64,000 nt of DNA from Dipteris shenzhenensis (lineage: Eukaryota; Polypodiophyta; Polypodiopsida; Gleicheniales), in the NCBI GenBank assembly GCA_047967505.1, contig CM106540.1; one strand, 5' to 3'. Positions 33,156-43,141 of this stretch are shown here, one piece after another. Positions within the stretch are counted from its first letter, which is position 1. Every line of letters begins with the position of its first letter. The translations under genes were made by a program, and so were the position numbers. Below the pieces are notes generated by a model. It saw only the letters and a program-made list of their open reading frames with translations. It did no database searches and was not told the origin of the DNA.

Positions 33156-34841
33156 TCAACCAAGTCTGGGATGTGTGAGTTGGAGGAGGTCTAATCGTAT
33201 GATACGGTTAATCTCATCGCGCGGAAGTTGCTCAAAAGGGGCATCCATGCTATACTGAAATGCGGGTAGTCTGTCCATTTGAATGCCATGGCTAGTCAGC
33301 CATGTGTCTGTGCGTGCATACCAGGTGGTTGCTTCCTCACCTGCTAGGCATTGAGATGATTCCAAAGCTACCCTCGGTAGTCTCCAATGAGGCAGAGCCC
33401 CTACCTTGTGAATGAAAGTCACTGTTTGGAAGATAGCATCGACATATAGTGGCGTCATGGCAGACTCTGCTTGTATGATCTCATGTGGAACTGAGGGCTT
33501 ACTCCGTATCATCTTGGATCCCATTGAGACCTATAGCCTCTCAAACTTCCTCCAATCTACTGCTGGAATGTCACTCGCCCAGAAGGGCGCTGCATACATG
33601 GCGGTCGGCCGTACTAGAGTGTCGAAGAGCCAGCTCTTCGTCGAAGGATCCTGGAAGTGTGCCTAGGAGCATTGTCTCTCTAGTCGGGCCAGAGTGCTTC
33701 GGCCTTGTGTGAGTCGTGCCCTGGCAGCCTGGGTCATCGAGAAAATGGGTCTTGCGAAGACCATGCCCAAATATGTATAGGATTGTACTATCTCCACTAG
33801 CTCCCCTCTGTATGTGAAGTGTCGAAGAAGCGCTGGACGTGAGGTATTAAAAATCATGACCTTGGTCTTGCCAAGGCTGACATTCAAGTCCCTCTGCAGA
33901 ACACCTCAAGGGCGTCCAGATGCTTCTGTAATCTTTTAGCCGATGAAGATAGAAGAACTATGTCGTTGGCATATAGTAATATCTGAATCAGGAGGTCAGC
34001 CAATGGTGAGCCCTCTCCGCCTAGTCGTTGTAGGAAGGATGTGATCTCATCGATGTAGAGTCCAAAGAGGGTCGATGAGAGGGGGCAACCCTGCTTCACC
34101 CCAATCGTGCTCTCAACCCAATCTAGTATACCTCATGGGGCTCGGACTCTTCCTCTGACCAACTCATATAGGCTCATAACCCCCCAAATCAACGTCTCTG
34201 GGCTCTGTAGCTCGCGCAATCTCGTGATGAGACGGGCTCATGGGACAGTGTTGAAGGCCTTCCGAAAGTCTACAAAACAAGCGTAGACTTTCCGGTGTCG
34301 GGCTTTGGCTTCCTCGATGATGGTCCACAAAGTAAAGATATGATCCAAGGTGGAGTGCTGTCTCCGGAAACCTACCTGCCCTAGTACTCGCTGCCAATGT
34401 GTGGCCAATCATGAGAGTGCGATAGTTCCCCGTGTCCATAGGATCCCGTGCTTTGTGTATCGGGACTATGGTGGTGGTGCACCAAGAATGTGGGAAGCCG
34501 TGGCATACTGCGTGATTAAACATCCGTGCTAGGATCGGGGCTAAAACCTCATGGCCATGTGCAAAGTGTTCCATCCGTAGTCCCTCATGATCTTGTGCCT
34601 TTCGATTATTCAGCCGTTGCAGTGCATCCTGTATATTCCGTGTAGTGAATACATAACAATGCGTGGGCCTCGGCATAGATGACATATCGGGCTGAGCCTG
34701 ATCGGGGACATCATATAGGGAGCATGCATAAGTGTGCCACGTAGATGGGTCCGTGATAGGGATAGGCAGCTTCCTCTCTATCAGGAACCCCCATCCAGTA
34801 GTGGGGTCATCCCCTCGAAATGAGTTGATGATATCCTGCAT
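33156..34841 (-). pseudogene. copy A reverse transcriptase, YADD changed to YAND
   Basis: RT blocks on the minus strand: LQRLNNRKAQDHEGLRMEHF (K..DHEG replaces the usual K..G.DG), HSWCTTTIVPIHKARDPMDT (..I.P..K.GD), NYRTLMIGHTLA, KQGCPLSSTLFGLYIDEITS, QILLYANDIVLLSSSAKRLQ, NVSLGKTKVMIFNTSRPALL and ELVEIVQSYTYLGMVFARPI. The metal-binding box at 33962-33973 is TAT GCC AAC GAC (Y-A-N-D): the first Asp codon GAC has become AAC, which should abolish polymerisation. The frame shifts between fingers and palm. Sibling copy B keeps YADD. Confidence 0.85.
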
Positions 34842-35086
34842 TTTGTGTGAAAGGAAAGCTCGCCTCTTATGGCGTGTCAGTCGTCGGAAGATCCTCTATG
34901 CCTCATGTTTAGGCATGTGACCTAATGCATGTTCCCGTGTGAGGTGTGCTCTGGCCGCCCTGCACTCATCATTAAACCACGAGTTCTGTGGCATCTTCCC
35001 CTCACGTGCCTATTTGGGTTGGGTCATGGGGAAGGATATACTGGTAGCATCTTGTATAACGATAACAAGTGTGTCTGAGGCCTGAG

Positions 35087-36284
35087 TTAGATCCAAGTCT
35101 CCGCCATCTCCGAGTAAGTCAGAGAGCTCTCTAGCCAAATGACTGGTGTAGACCGGATCGAGGGCTCGATTAAAATGAACCTGGGTGCATGGCTGTCTCT
35201 GGGGCGCCGATCCATGTGAGGTATACCAGCTGATATACTGAATGCCAAATATGTGTGATCGGCTCCAAGTGGGGGTGGAGGCACCGTGAAGTCAGATATT
35301 CTCGATGTGAAGGCTAGTGAGCCGAGGAGATAGTCTACTGTACTTGTCCCCCCTCCGTGTGGAAAGCATGTGAGTCCTCTTGATGATGGCCATCGCTGGA
35401 GACCGTTATATATGATCAAATCATGTATCGCGCCTAGATCAAGTAACAGTCTCCCGTGTTCGGTCACATTCGAGGCATGTGCGGAATGTCTCAGTATCCC
35501 CATTTCGGTGGCATCTAGCTCTGGAATCATGTGAGGGTCCCTCTCATGTGTGAAATCTAGTAGCCCTACCTATAGATCCCCTATACGTGCATTGAAGTCC
35601 CCTAGAAGGAGAATGTCCCCAATTCTAGAGAGTTCAATGATGTGGCCATGGATCGTCTCAAATGGGTTATGTCTGTCTGTCGTCGTGACCTCAACTGCAT
35701 AAGGGGAACCATCTGGGGGAAAGTAACATACTGCTATGTAAAGTGCACGGGCCCCTAGTGGCTGTAATCTTATCCACATGTATCGTGCATGCTCCTCTGT
35801 CTGTACTACGGATATGCATGGTCTCATATGTGCCTGTCGTCGTGACCTCAACTGCATAAGGGGAACCATCTGGGGGAAAGTAACATACTGCTATGTAAAG
35901 TGCACGGGCCCCTAGTGGCTGTAATCGTATCCACATGTATCGTGCATGCTCCTCTCTCTGTACTACGGATATGCATGGTCTCATATGTGCTCTGAATAGG
36001 ACAGCTACCCCTCCTGATCCACAGACTCCGTTCCCTCTCTGGGTTTCTTTCCTATGGGTCGACTCCCATGTGTAGCCCACCACATCGGGCAGCCCTCTCT
36101 CTGGGCTCTCATGTGTCTCTGTGTAAAAAATAACATCTGGGTCAACATATGTCTCTAGGAACCCCCCTGGATCGGACCAAAGCGTGCCATTGCAGTTCCA
36201 TACAGCCATGCGTAGCTGTTCTAAGTCTCTTCCTCCATCAGATATATTCATGTCTGCAAGAGGCCTCGTGGGCCTATGAGACAA
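35087..36284 (-). pseudogene. copy A endonuclease domain
   Basis: Minus-strand EEP endonuclease motifs: MAVWNCNGTLWSDPGGFLET (N-terminal N), DVIFYTETHESPERGLPDVV (E in TETH), GSGGVAVLFRAHMRPCISVV, ALYIAVCYFPPDGSPYAVEV, then after the duplication LLLGDFNARIGDL (GDFN), GTSTVDYLLGSLAFTSRISD (D.ILGS) and PLGADHTYLAFSI (the SDH-like box). The first 13 codons of the longest frame (MSHRPTRPLADMN) come from the 3' end of copy B read through, so the true domain starts near MNISDGGRDL or MAVWN. Confidence 0.8.
35677..35990 (-). repeat. 157-bp tandem duplication inside copy A endonuclease
   Basis: 35677-35833 and 35834-35990 are nearly identical; the shared phrase CGTCGTGACCTCAACTGCAT starts at 35681 and again at 35838. 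157 is not a multiple of three, so the duplication shifts the reading frame and explains the overlapping open frames here. Confidence 0.9.
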
Positions 36285-38468
36285 AGTGCGAATCCAAGAA
36301 GTACCTCATACAAGCCACTAAGGGTTGAAGCAAAGGCTTCACTAAGACCCTTGCTGAGAACTGAGAACTGAGAACTGAAAACTGAAAGCAAAAGCTAAAA
36401 TGCTAACATGCTCAGCTAGTGAACAAAATACTAGAGTAGCAAAGTAACAGAAGCGTGTCAGGCGCTCAGGGCTAGCACTCCTAGTACATGCTCAGGTTCC
36501 ATATATCCAGGTAACCTGGTGGCACTTTGATGAAATGTGAGAAGCTCTCGTATCTGTGTCTGTCAAGCTGTCTCATGACGTGGGGGAGGGCGTGGTCTCC
36601 TCGATCTCTGGATCCGGTGGGCTACGTCAAGGGTGATGCCTCGTCTCTGGCAGTCGCCTCTGAGAAGGGATGAGATAGACCGGACCTCGATCGTGCGTAC
36701 TCTGGTCTTCTCCGTGTTGCACGTGGAGTGTGTGTCCCTCATCTGGCCGCATTGTGGTGGACACTCCTACTATTAATCCACGATGCTTTCATCTCATCAA
36801 GCTTCTCTCCCTCAGCTACACTGGCAGCTGACTCAGATGCATAGAAGTCTGTAACAAAAGTCTGTGATTTGTCGATGGTGACCTGTGGCATCAGTCCATG
36901 CTGCAGCTCTCTGGCCCTGTCGCATCAATGTGTCTCTCTGTCGGCACATCTCAAGCAGGTAGAGCCCAACACAGACCTGATTGTGAAAATGTATCAGTCG
37001 TGTGAGTGGGCCAAAGCCATGTCCCTCCTGAAAGAGGCAGTGATATCGTCCTCAGATCTCATAGTAGACTGGGCAGACACATAGAAAATGCTCCTCCGTT
37101 ATATCTCCCCCATCTGGCATAGTGTGCAAGTCCTCTGCTCTTTGGGTATGCTTGTATCTCTCCCTGCCTCAATCCGCAGCTGATGTGATGAGACTCGTAA
37201 CTGTCCAATAGCGATCCTTAGTGCATGTGAAACTCTAGTGTCCTCAAGATACTGAGGTCTAATGACAAGACCGTGCTTTGAGATCCTCAGGGACTAATCA
37301 CGGGGTAGAACTGGATCTTGGTGGAGAGCTCCTCTCTCCCCCAAGCCCTAGATGTATGGATTTGGAGGAGGTCCAACCGTATGATACGGTTGATCTCATC
37401 TCGTGAGATCATCTCAGGTGGTGCGTCCAGACTGTAGTGAAATGGGGGAAGTCTGTCCATTTGAATGCTGTGACTACCAAACCATGCGGATATCCGTGCG
37501 TACCATGCCGTATCAACACCACTCTTTGCTAGTCGCCTGGAGGACTAATGATAACCTCGGTAGTCTCCTCTAGGGTAAGGCCCAAACTCTGTGGAGGAAC
37601 GTCACTGTTTGAAAGATGGCATCAACTAGGAGAGGGGTCATGGCGAACTCTGCCTGTATAATCTGATGGGGGATTGAGGGTTTACTCCAAATCATTGTGG
37701 ATCCCATGGTCACCTGTAGTCTCTCACATCATCTTGGATCCCATGGTCACCTAGAAGTGTGCCTAGAAGCATCGCCTCTCTAGTCGGACTAGAGCACCCC
37801 GTCCTCGTGTGAGTCATGCCGTACCCGCATGGATCATTGTGAAACCTAGTCCAGTGAACACTATCCCCAAATATGTGTAGGACTGCACTATCTCCGCAGG
37901 CTCGCCACGGTATGTGAAACTATGGTGACGGGACATTGCTCACGAGGTGTTGAAGATCATAACCTTGGTCTTCCCAAGGTTAACTGTCAAGTCTCTCTCC
38001 TTGCAGAACATCTCCAAAGCCTCTAGATGTTTCTGCAGCCCCTCTGCTGAGGATGATATGAGGACTATGTCATCAGCATACATCAATATCTGCACCATTA
38101 GGTCAGCCAGGAGTGAACCCTCTCCACCTAGTCGATCAACAAAAGAAGTGATGTCGTCGATATAGAGCTCGAAGAGAGTTGGTGATAGGGGGCAGCCTTG
38201 CTTTACTCCGATCGTGCTCTCAGTCCAGTCTGATAAGCTTCCTGGGGCGCGTATCCTCCCTCTAACAGACTCATCTAGACTCATGATACCCCAAATCATG
38301 ATATCTGGGAGCTGTAGCTCCTGTAACCTCCTGATTAGGCGAGAGTGTGGGACAGTGTCAAATGCCTTACGAAAATCTACGAAGCAAGTGTAGACTTTAT
38401 GATGCCTTGACTTCGCCTCCTCAATAATAGCCCTCAGGGTGAAAATGTGATCCAGGGTGGAGTGCTTT
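36259..38468 (-). mobile_element. LINE copy B, 5'-truncated, same family as A
   Basis: In minus orientation the copy ends at CCTCTTGCAGACATGAATATATCT (about 36242-36262) where copy A begins. The 3' UTR (36262-36530) and the zinc-finger part (36840-37330, with the family phrase GTGCATGTGAAACTC) resemble copy C. It lacks the microsatellite tail, which appears to have been the entry site of copy A. The right end stops in RT at 38468, where an inverted copia gag piece begins. Confidence 0.8.
37940..38299 (-). pseudogene. copy B reverse transcriptase palm
   Basis: An open frame of 119 codons contains STIGVKQGCPLSPTLFELYI DDITSFVDRLGGEGS, then VQILMYADDIVLISSSAEGL (intact YADD) and LTVNLGKTKVMIFNTS. 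This is the best preserved RT palm of the array. Downstream thumb sequence (TYLGIVFTGLGFTM in shifted frame) and a LINE zinc finger follow to the left. The N-terminal RT blocks are cut off at 38468. Confidence 0.8.
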
Positions 38469-38733
38469 GCATACGGATTCTCCCACTAAAGTACGATGGT
38501 CTTGTTACGGCGTTGAATACGCAGAACAGAAATCCGCTGGGTTACCAGAGTCCTTACCCTTACCTTTCTTTGATCCGGTCCAGAAAGCCGAATCTTCTCC
38601 AGTCCTCGTCTTTTGACGCATCTCCTCCTCCAAAAGCATCGCGCTGAAATCCTCAAAGTTGAGGGGTGGATTTCTGTTCTGCGTATTCAGCGCCGTAACA
38701 AGACCGTCATACTTTGGTGGGAGAATCCATATG
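38469..38733. repeat. inverted duplication of the end of a copia gag
   Basis: 38469-38535 is an inverted copy of 38667-38733 (about 67 bp, five mismatches), separated by 131 bp. Both arms carry GATTTCTGTTCTGCGTATTC in opposite orientation. The left arm abuts truncated LINE copy B. It looks like a fold-back repair product at the broken end of the copia element, and can form a long stem-loop. Confidence 0.85.
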
Positions 38734-39240
38734 CACCTTCGTGCTAGATTCTGGCTGGTGATGATGATGCCAATCGCAGTCATCTGATCGCGCAGATTCT
38801 TCATCCTGGTGATGAACTTCTCTGCCGCTTCAGACTCAGACAACTTCTCGTTCGCGAGTTGAGTCTCCAGGTTCTGAATCCGCGTTTGATTCGTGGTCTT
38901 GCACTGATTTTTCAAGACCGTCCATGCCTCCTCCGCTGTGGTGACATGTTGAATTAACGCCATGACGGAATCACTAACACTACAGACAATAGAACACAGC
39001 GCATCTGCATTTCTTCTTGTCCACGTGAGAATCTCATCCGCAGTTGGTACTATCTGTTGTCCTGCATTGGCTGGATCCGGTCTCGCAACCGGCCTCACGT
39101 CCACCCCAGTAGCAGTGTCCCAAAGCTCGTATGCGCTTAGGATGGTCTTCATCTTGAACTTTCAGAGTGGATAGTTAGAGCCGTCCAACTTTCCACTTTC
39201 GCCGAACGGTGGAATTCACAGTCTTGCGGGCTGGGCCATC
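38536..39240 (-). pseudogene. copia gag remnant next to an LTR
   Basis: The minus strand reads GKLDGSNYPL, a TGA stop where the family has Trp, then KFKMKTILSAYELWD, RNADALCSIVCSVSDSVMAL, HVTTAEEAWTVLKNQCKTTN, LETQLANEKLSESEAAEKFI and LPPKYDGLVTALNTQNRNPP with MLLEEEMRQK. This is the DUF4219 plus UBN2 gag order of plant copia elements. The start codon (ATG near 39240) is in good context after the primer site, but the TGA and an early frame change disable it. The knuckle and pol are missing. Confidence 0.85.
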
Positions 39241-39289
39241 TCTCACAATCTGCTCGCAAACAGAAACACACTACCAAATCTTCTTGCTA

Positions 39290-39308
39290 GAGTCAGGTTC
39301 TGATACCA
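39290..39308 (-). other. primer binding site, initiator Met tRNA
   Basis: On the minus strand TGGTATCAGAACCTGACTC follows the LTR end (...TTTCTTACA) without a gap; TGGTATCAGA is the standard copia primer site complementary to the tRNA-iMet 3' end. Confidence 0.85.
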
Positions 39309-40041
39309 TGTAAGAAAATAATACAACGTTTGTGCTCAACAGATAACAGGATCTCGTACGCAAGAGAGAAAAACAAGATAGTATGGAGAATCAAAAATTT
39401 GATTACTGTAGAATTGATACAATAGATGGCGTTGCCTCCCAACCGTGCACTCCTGTGAAAGAAGCTTCGATGGCGTGCTGGAAACAGTAGAAGACTGAGG
39501 CTGAATGCTAAGGAATCAGGGTTGCTGTAGCCAGTGATGAAATGGGCTTCACGGGCTTGCTCTTATATAGCCACCAGTCGTAGTCGGTTAGGCTCAATTG
39601 GGTGGCCAACCCGGTCTGCCCAAAACGGTTGACTGGGGGTCGATCCCAAAATAGGCCATCGACCATACGATAGAACCGGTGCGCAAAACAGAGCAACTAA
39701 CCTACGTTTGCCGTTCGGCCCAGAGCCATCCGGGATCATCTGAGGCTCCAAACGGGCCCCGCAACCCGAGAGTGGGCTGCCCCGGGAAATGCTCCGTCTA
39801 CCCTCAGTGCGGTCAGTCAAGGGATGCCTTCCCGCACTTGCATGTAGCCTAGTTGGCGGTGTGCCAAATCTATCTGAAGCCGTCCAACCATCAGGCCACA
39901 CATGGCCCCCATCTGGTGTCTAAACCAGGACCTACCGGATAACCGAGCTTCTCGAATGCCTTCTCCTCATATGGGGGGCTTACAAGTAGAGTTAGCTGGT
40001 TCCCGCGTAGTTACAAGAGAGTGGAGCATTGATATCTAACA
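39309..40041 (-). repeat. copia 5' LTR, 733 bp
   Basis: Read on the minus strand it begins TGTTAGATATCAATGCTCC at 40041 and ends TTATTTTCTTACA at 39309, next to the primer binding site. A TATA box, CTATATAAG, lies at 39562-39570 on that strand. The LTR is GC-richer than its surroundings. The 3' partner LTR and pol are absent, so the element is a truncated 5' end only. Confidence 0.8.
39562..39570 (-). promoter_or_regulatory. TATA box of the 733-bp LTR
   Basis: CTATATAAG on the minus strand, about 250 bp upstream of the LTR 3' end. Transcription toward the gag remnant is expected from this site. Confidence 0.6.
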
Positions 40042-40660
40042 AACTCGGCATGTTTCCCTTGTACCGTTGTTTGCAAAGCTGCCATCTCCTTTTTGAGTTG
40101 TTCATTGTCTGATTTCAGCATATCAATGATCTTGCACCCTTCCTCTGATGTCCCCTTTGCGTTTTTGAGCTGCTGCATTTGCTCTTTAATGGTGTTCAGC
40201 TCCTCGTTAAAAGGTGGCTGAAACTCCCCTTCTTCCCAATGTGCACTTGCCTTCAGTTTGTCATTCTCACTTTGGAGGGCAGCAACATGGGCTCCGAATG
40301 TGTCAATTTTTGAGGTCAAATTACTGTTTTTTTCATCTAGAGCACAAGTCATGTCCTGCATTTACCTTTCTCACATGTCCATTTGTTTTGCATCTCCTTT
40401 TGCCATTTCTTCATTTCATCTTGCATTTGGGATCGGAGGTTTGAGAGCTCATCTTCTCTAATCTCTCTCAGCTTCTTGCGTAGGCCTTTAATTTCTCTGT
40501 CTTGCATCTTACATATTTCCTTGAGTGCTGATATGTAAGCCTTGGCGCTTGGGTCTTCTCTTTTCTCTGCTTTCGTCCAGATGAGCCTATACTTCCGATC
40601 CTTAGCACCCCTTGTTTTTTGGTCGGGTGAGCTCTCCTTTATCCCCATAGTGGCAGCCTT
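40042..40660 (-). pseudogene. coiled-coil protein fragment, unknown family
   Basis: Two minus frames (40648-40349 and 40361-40042) give a highly charged helical protein: KMQDREIKGLRKKLREIRED, LSNLRSQMQDEMKKWQKEMQ, then KNSNLTSKIDTFGAHVAALQ SENDKLKAS and DMLKSDNEQLKKEMAALQTT. Heptad-like spacing suggests a long coiled coil, comparable with the N-terminal half of LINE ORF1 proteins or plant repeat-encoded proteins. It is cut by the copia LTR at 40041. A stop or frameshift lies near 40355. I cannot assign a function. Confidence 0.5.
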
Positions 40661-41030
40661 TCTTGATCTGATAGTCTTCTAGCAGGTACAGGTTTGGTGT
40701 AGATTGCGAGGGCTGAGGAGGCTGGCTACCAAGCTCAGCCTTGGTGTTTTGCAGCCCAAGGCTGCTTCACAAGCAGCAAACAGCTGCTATGGGCCTCGGG
40801 ACCCCTTATGGCGCAGTTGAACAGCCCACGGGGCGGCTATGGAGCCTTGGGGCTCACACAAGAGCACACCGGCAGCCGGGGTTTCTGTTCCGTGTCTCCT
40901 GTGATAGCTTGGAGGCTCCTATGTTGGTGGAGGGCTCCCATGATGCCCCTGTGGCACTTTGGGCAAGGCATAGCTACAGATCCTATGCTAGCATCTAGCG
41001 AGTGGCCAACAAGCTCGTGCAGTGATCGGC
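40661..41030. other. GC-rich stretch, possible leader of the coiled-coil unit
   Basis: Locally GC-rich with imperfect repeats of GCTGCT and CAGCC words, between the coiled-coil frame and the broken endonuclease of copy J. No coding assignment is possible. Confidence 0.35.
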
Positions 41031-41960
41031 TAATCAATGCGGCCCGGTCCTCTAGGAGGGGGTATGTGGTCAATATAGGTGAGTAGAGTGTAGAGCCGTG
41101 TAGAGTATACGGGTGAGAGGCTGTGGTCAAAGCGTATGTCGTGATAGGTAGTGTAGGTGGGTGGTGTGGTGAGTGGTAGAGCAAGGCAGGGAGTGGTGAT
41201 ATTGAAGAGGAGATATGTGTGATCAGCCCCAAGTGGTGGTGGTGAAATGGAGAATTCTATGATGTGTGATGTGAAGGCAGGGGATCCCAAGATATAATCA
41301 ACTACGCTAGCCCCCCCCTCCATGCGAAAAGCAGGTGACGCCGTTGGAGGAGGGCCATCGCTCAAGACCGTTATAGATAATGAGATCGTGTGCCATACCT
41401 AGATCTAGTAGTGCATGTTTGTAAGAAGTGATAGGGCCCCGTCTATCAACAGACACTCGTGATATGCCAGTGTCAACAAGATCTATGTCGGGAAGTAAAA
41501 CAACATCCTCTCGAAAATCTAGTAGTGGCACCTAGCGTGCTCTTGTCCTCGCGTTGAAGTTCCCCCACTAGAAGAACATCTCCGCGGCTCAAGAAATCCA
41601 TGATATCATGGTAGAGAGGTGTATATGGTGATGTCTCAGCCTCCTCTCATACCACCTTGGCAAAATGTGAGGTCTCTGGTGGGAATTAGCAGATCGATGG
41701 GAAGAGATCACAGTTGGTGGTGCATTGTAGTCGGATCCAAAGAAACCTAGAATGTGGATCTCTCCGCTCCACTAAAATTGCCCCAATAACAGATGATCTA
41801 TATAAGACTGCTGCTCCTCTTGATCCTCGTAGTCCACTTGTCTCCCTCGTCTCCTCTCTGTAGGCTGACTCTGAAGTGTATCCACTGACCACCAGTAAGG
41901 GGTGCTCTAGGCTCTGATGCGAGGCTCTGATGCGTCTCTGTGTAGAAGACTATGTCTCGT
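41031..41960 (-). pseudogene. copy J endonuclease domain
   Basis: Minus frames show MVSGYTSESAYREETRETSG (GYT.ES..RE, as in copy A), GAAVLYRSSVIGAILVERRD, SRFLWIRLQ, then LGMAHDLIIYNGLERWPSSN and FSHGGG (shared with copy A LIIYNGLQRWPSS.G.TCF.HGGG), then SVVDYILGSPAFTSHIIEFS and PPLGADHTYLLFNITTPC. It ends where RT should begin. Several frameshifts. Same family as copy A but clearly diverged. Confidence 0.75.
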
Positions 41961-42099
41961 TCTGTGCATGACTTCGAGGAAGTCCCACGGGCGGTATTGT
42001 TACAATTCCAAATGGTGCAAGCAAGGGTCTCAATATCCCAATTCTCATAGACCCCGCCCCCCTATGTGGAGGAGCAATCAGGTGGTCGGCAAGGTTCGG

Positions 42100-42522
42100 T
42101 GATGAGACTTCCATCCCACACTATTGCCCACTTCCCCTCTTTGCGAGCTGCATCACGCAGCTGCAAAAGAGCAGGTCTCTCCTCTATCTATAGAGGAGTC
42201 AGGTCCTCATCCATAGATATAATGGGGTGATCACGTAGAGCCGAGATCTACAACGCAAAGCTGCCAGGCGTGCCTAAGTGTCCCTAAAACGTATAACAAG
42301 AGGCTTCTCTTTGTTGGGATCTCTCCCCACTTGCCATGCTCCCACAATAGCATGGTCCGGAACCCCTATTGTGGTCGCCACAAAGGTGGTCACGTGGTCC
42401 ATCGGTACAGTCTCTGTCTGTGGAATCCCTCGAACTCTGATATTGAGAGCCTTGGTGGCCCTCTGCTGCTGCTCCAAAAGGGTAGCCGAAACAGTTGCCT
42501 TTGCAGGTTCCCGCTTCACCAC
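42100..42522 (-). pseudogene. copy J ORF1 RNA-binding domain
   Basis: MVKREPAKATVSATLLEQQQ RATKALNIRVRGIPQTETVP, then FVATTIGVPDHAIVGAWQVG and KPLVIRFRDT: the NIRV.G.PE...... .GV....I..A.RVG....KP..V.F pattern of LINE ORF1 RRM-like domains. In the next frame comes EDLTP..IEERPALLQLRDAARKEGKW-like sequence, the basic C-terminal domain also found in LINE c. ORF1 proteins bind the element RNA. Disabled by frameshift near 42275. Confidence 0.65.
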
Positions 42523-42779
42523 ATCTACCCCTTTGAAGTCTCTGCTAAGCTGACTGCATGGCTATCTGAGTCCCCACGGCTGCTGTAGGTGTACTCCCCG
42601 AGGCCAGCTCAAGGAAGAAAACTCCTTCCTGAGCTCCATGATGTGGATGAGACTGGCCTGTTGCTGAATAACAATCGCCTACTCTTGTGCAAACTGGGTC
42701 AACTCCGCAGCCCCTCATGCGGGCCCATCAACCCATGCACGCATCATCATTGAAAGCGAGGGATTGGAGCTGTTGACTA

Positions 42780-43141
42780 GAGAAGGTAGGCTAGGCTAGG
42801 CGGGAGAGGCTGAGAGAGCAAGAGGTTGAAGGCAGGGGGTAGGAGGGCTGAGGCGGTGGTGAGGTTAGGAACGGGGAGAGTTGAGGTGGGGGGCAGAGAG
42901 GCTAGGAACGGGGAGTGGAGAGGCTAAAGGCGGGGAGCCAGGCGGAAGGCAACAGACGAGAGGGGTGAGTAGGAGGAGCAGAGTAGCGGGTGGGAGAGCG
43001 AGCAGGAGGGGCGGAGTGGGCAGCAAGAGCAACGAGCAGGGTAGCAGGAGGAGTGGAACGGGCAGCCGAGGCAGAGCGGGAGGGGCGAGCAAGTGCGGGA
43101 GGGTTGAGCAGGAGTGGGAGGGGCAGCAGGAGCGAGCATGA
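42780..43141 (-). promoter_or_regulatory. pyrimidine-rich 5' leader of LINE copy J
   Basis: On the minus (sense) strand this 360-bp stretch is almost entirely C and T, with repeated GCTCCTGC, CCCCTCCC and CCCGCTC words. It precedes ORF1 and begins at the tail of copy C. Such leaders hold internal promoters in other LINEs; that role is inferred here. The Pro/Leu/Ser-rich frames it opens are not proteins. Confidence 0.5.

Larger units (their letters stand above)
32107..36258 (-). mobile_element. LINE copy A: endonuclease-RT-zinc finger element with (CT)n tail
   Basis: In minus orientation the endonuclease starts at about 36254, followed by RT (34841-33663), a C-terminal CCHC finger (33132-32800) and a 3' UTR ending in GGTCTTCCGAGGAC plus (CT)n (32110-32147). 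Its 5' end abuts the truncated terminal motif of copy B without spacer. It appears full length for the second ORF, 4.1 kb in all, but is disabled by a 157-bp duplication, frameshifts and a YAND active site. No ORF1 precedes the endonuclease. Confidence 0.85.
41031..43141 (-). mobile_element. LINE copy J: 5' half (leader, ORF1, endonuclease), 3'-truncated
   Basis: In minus orientation it has a pyrimidine-rich leader (43141-42780), ORF1 C-terminal domain (42522-42100) and endonuclease start (41960-41031). RT and 3' end are missing. Its 5' end lies against the (CTTT)n tail of copy C. It is the only copy in the array showing both a leader and ORF1 upstream of the endonuclease. Confidence 0.75.

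Noticed and set aside
36255-36284. MSHRPTRPLADMN as N-terminus of copy A endonuclease
   Set aside because: These codons are the antisense of the 3' end of copy B and recur before the unrelated leader of J (LSHRPARPLADVN), so they are read-through, not protein.
39290-39308. tRNA-like sequence
   Set aside because: Only complementary to the tRNA 3' end; it is a retroelement primer site, not a tRNA gene. The same holds for 62372-62383.
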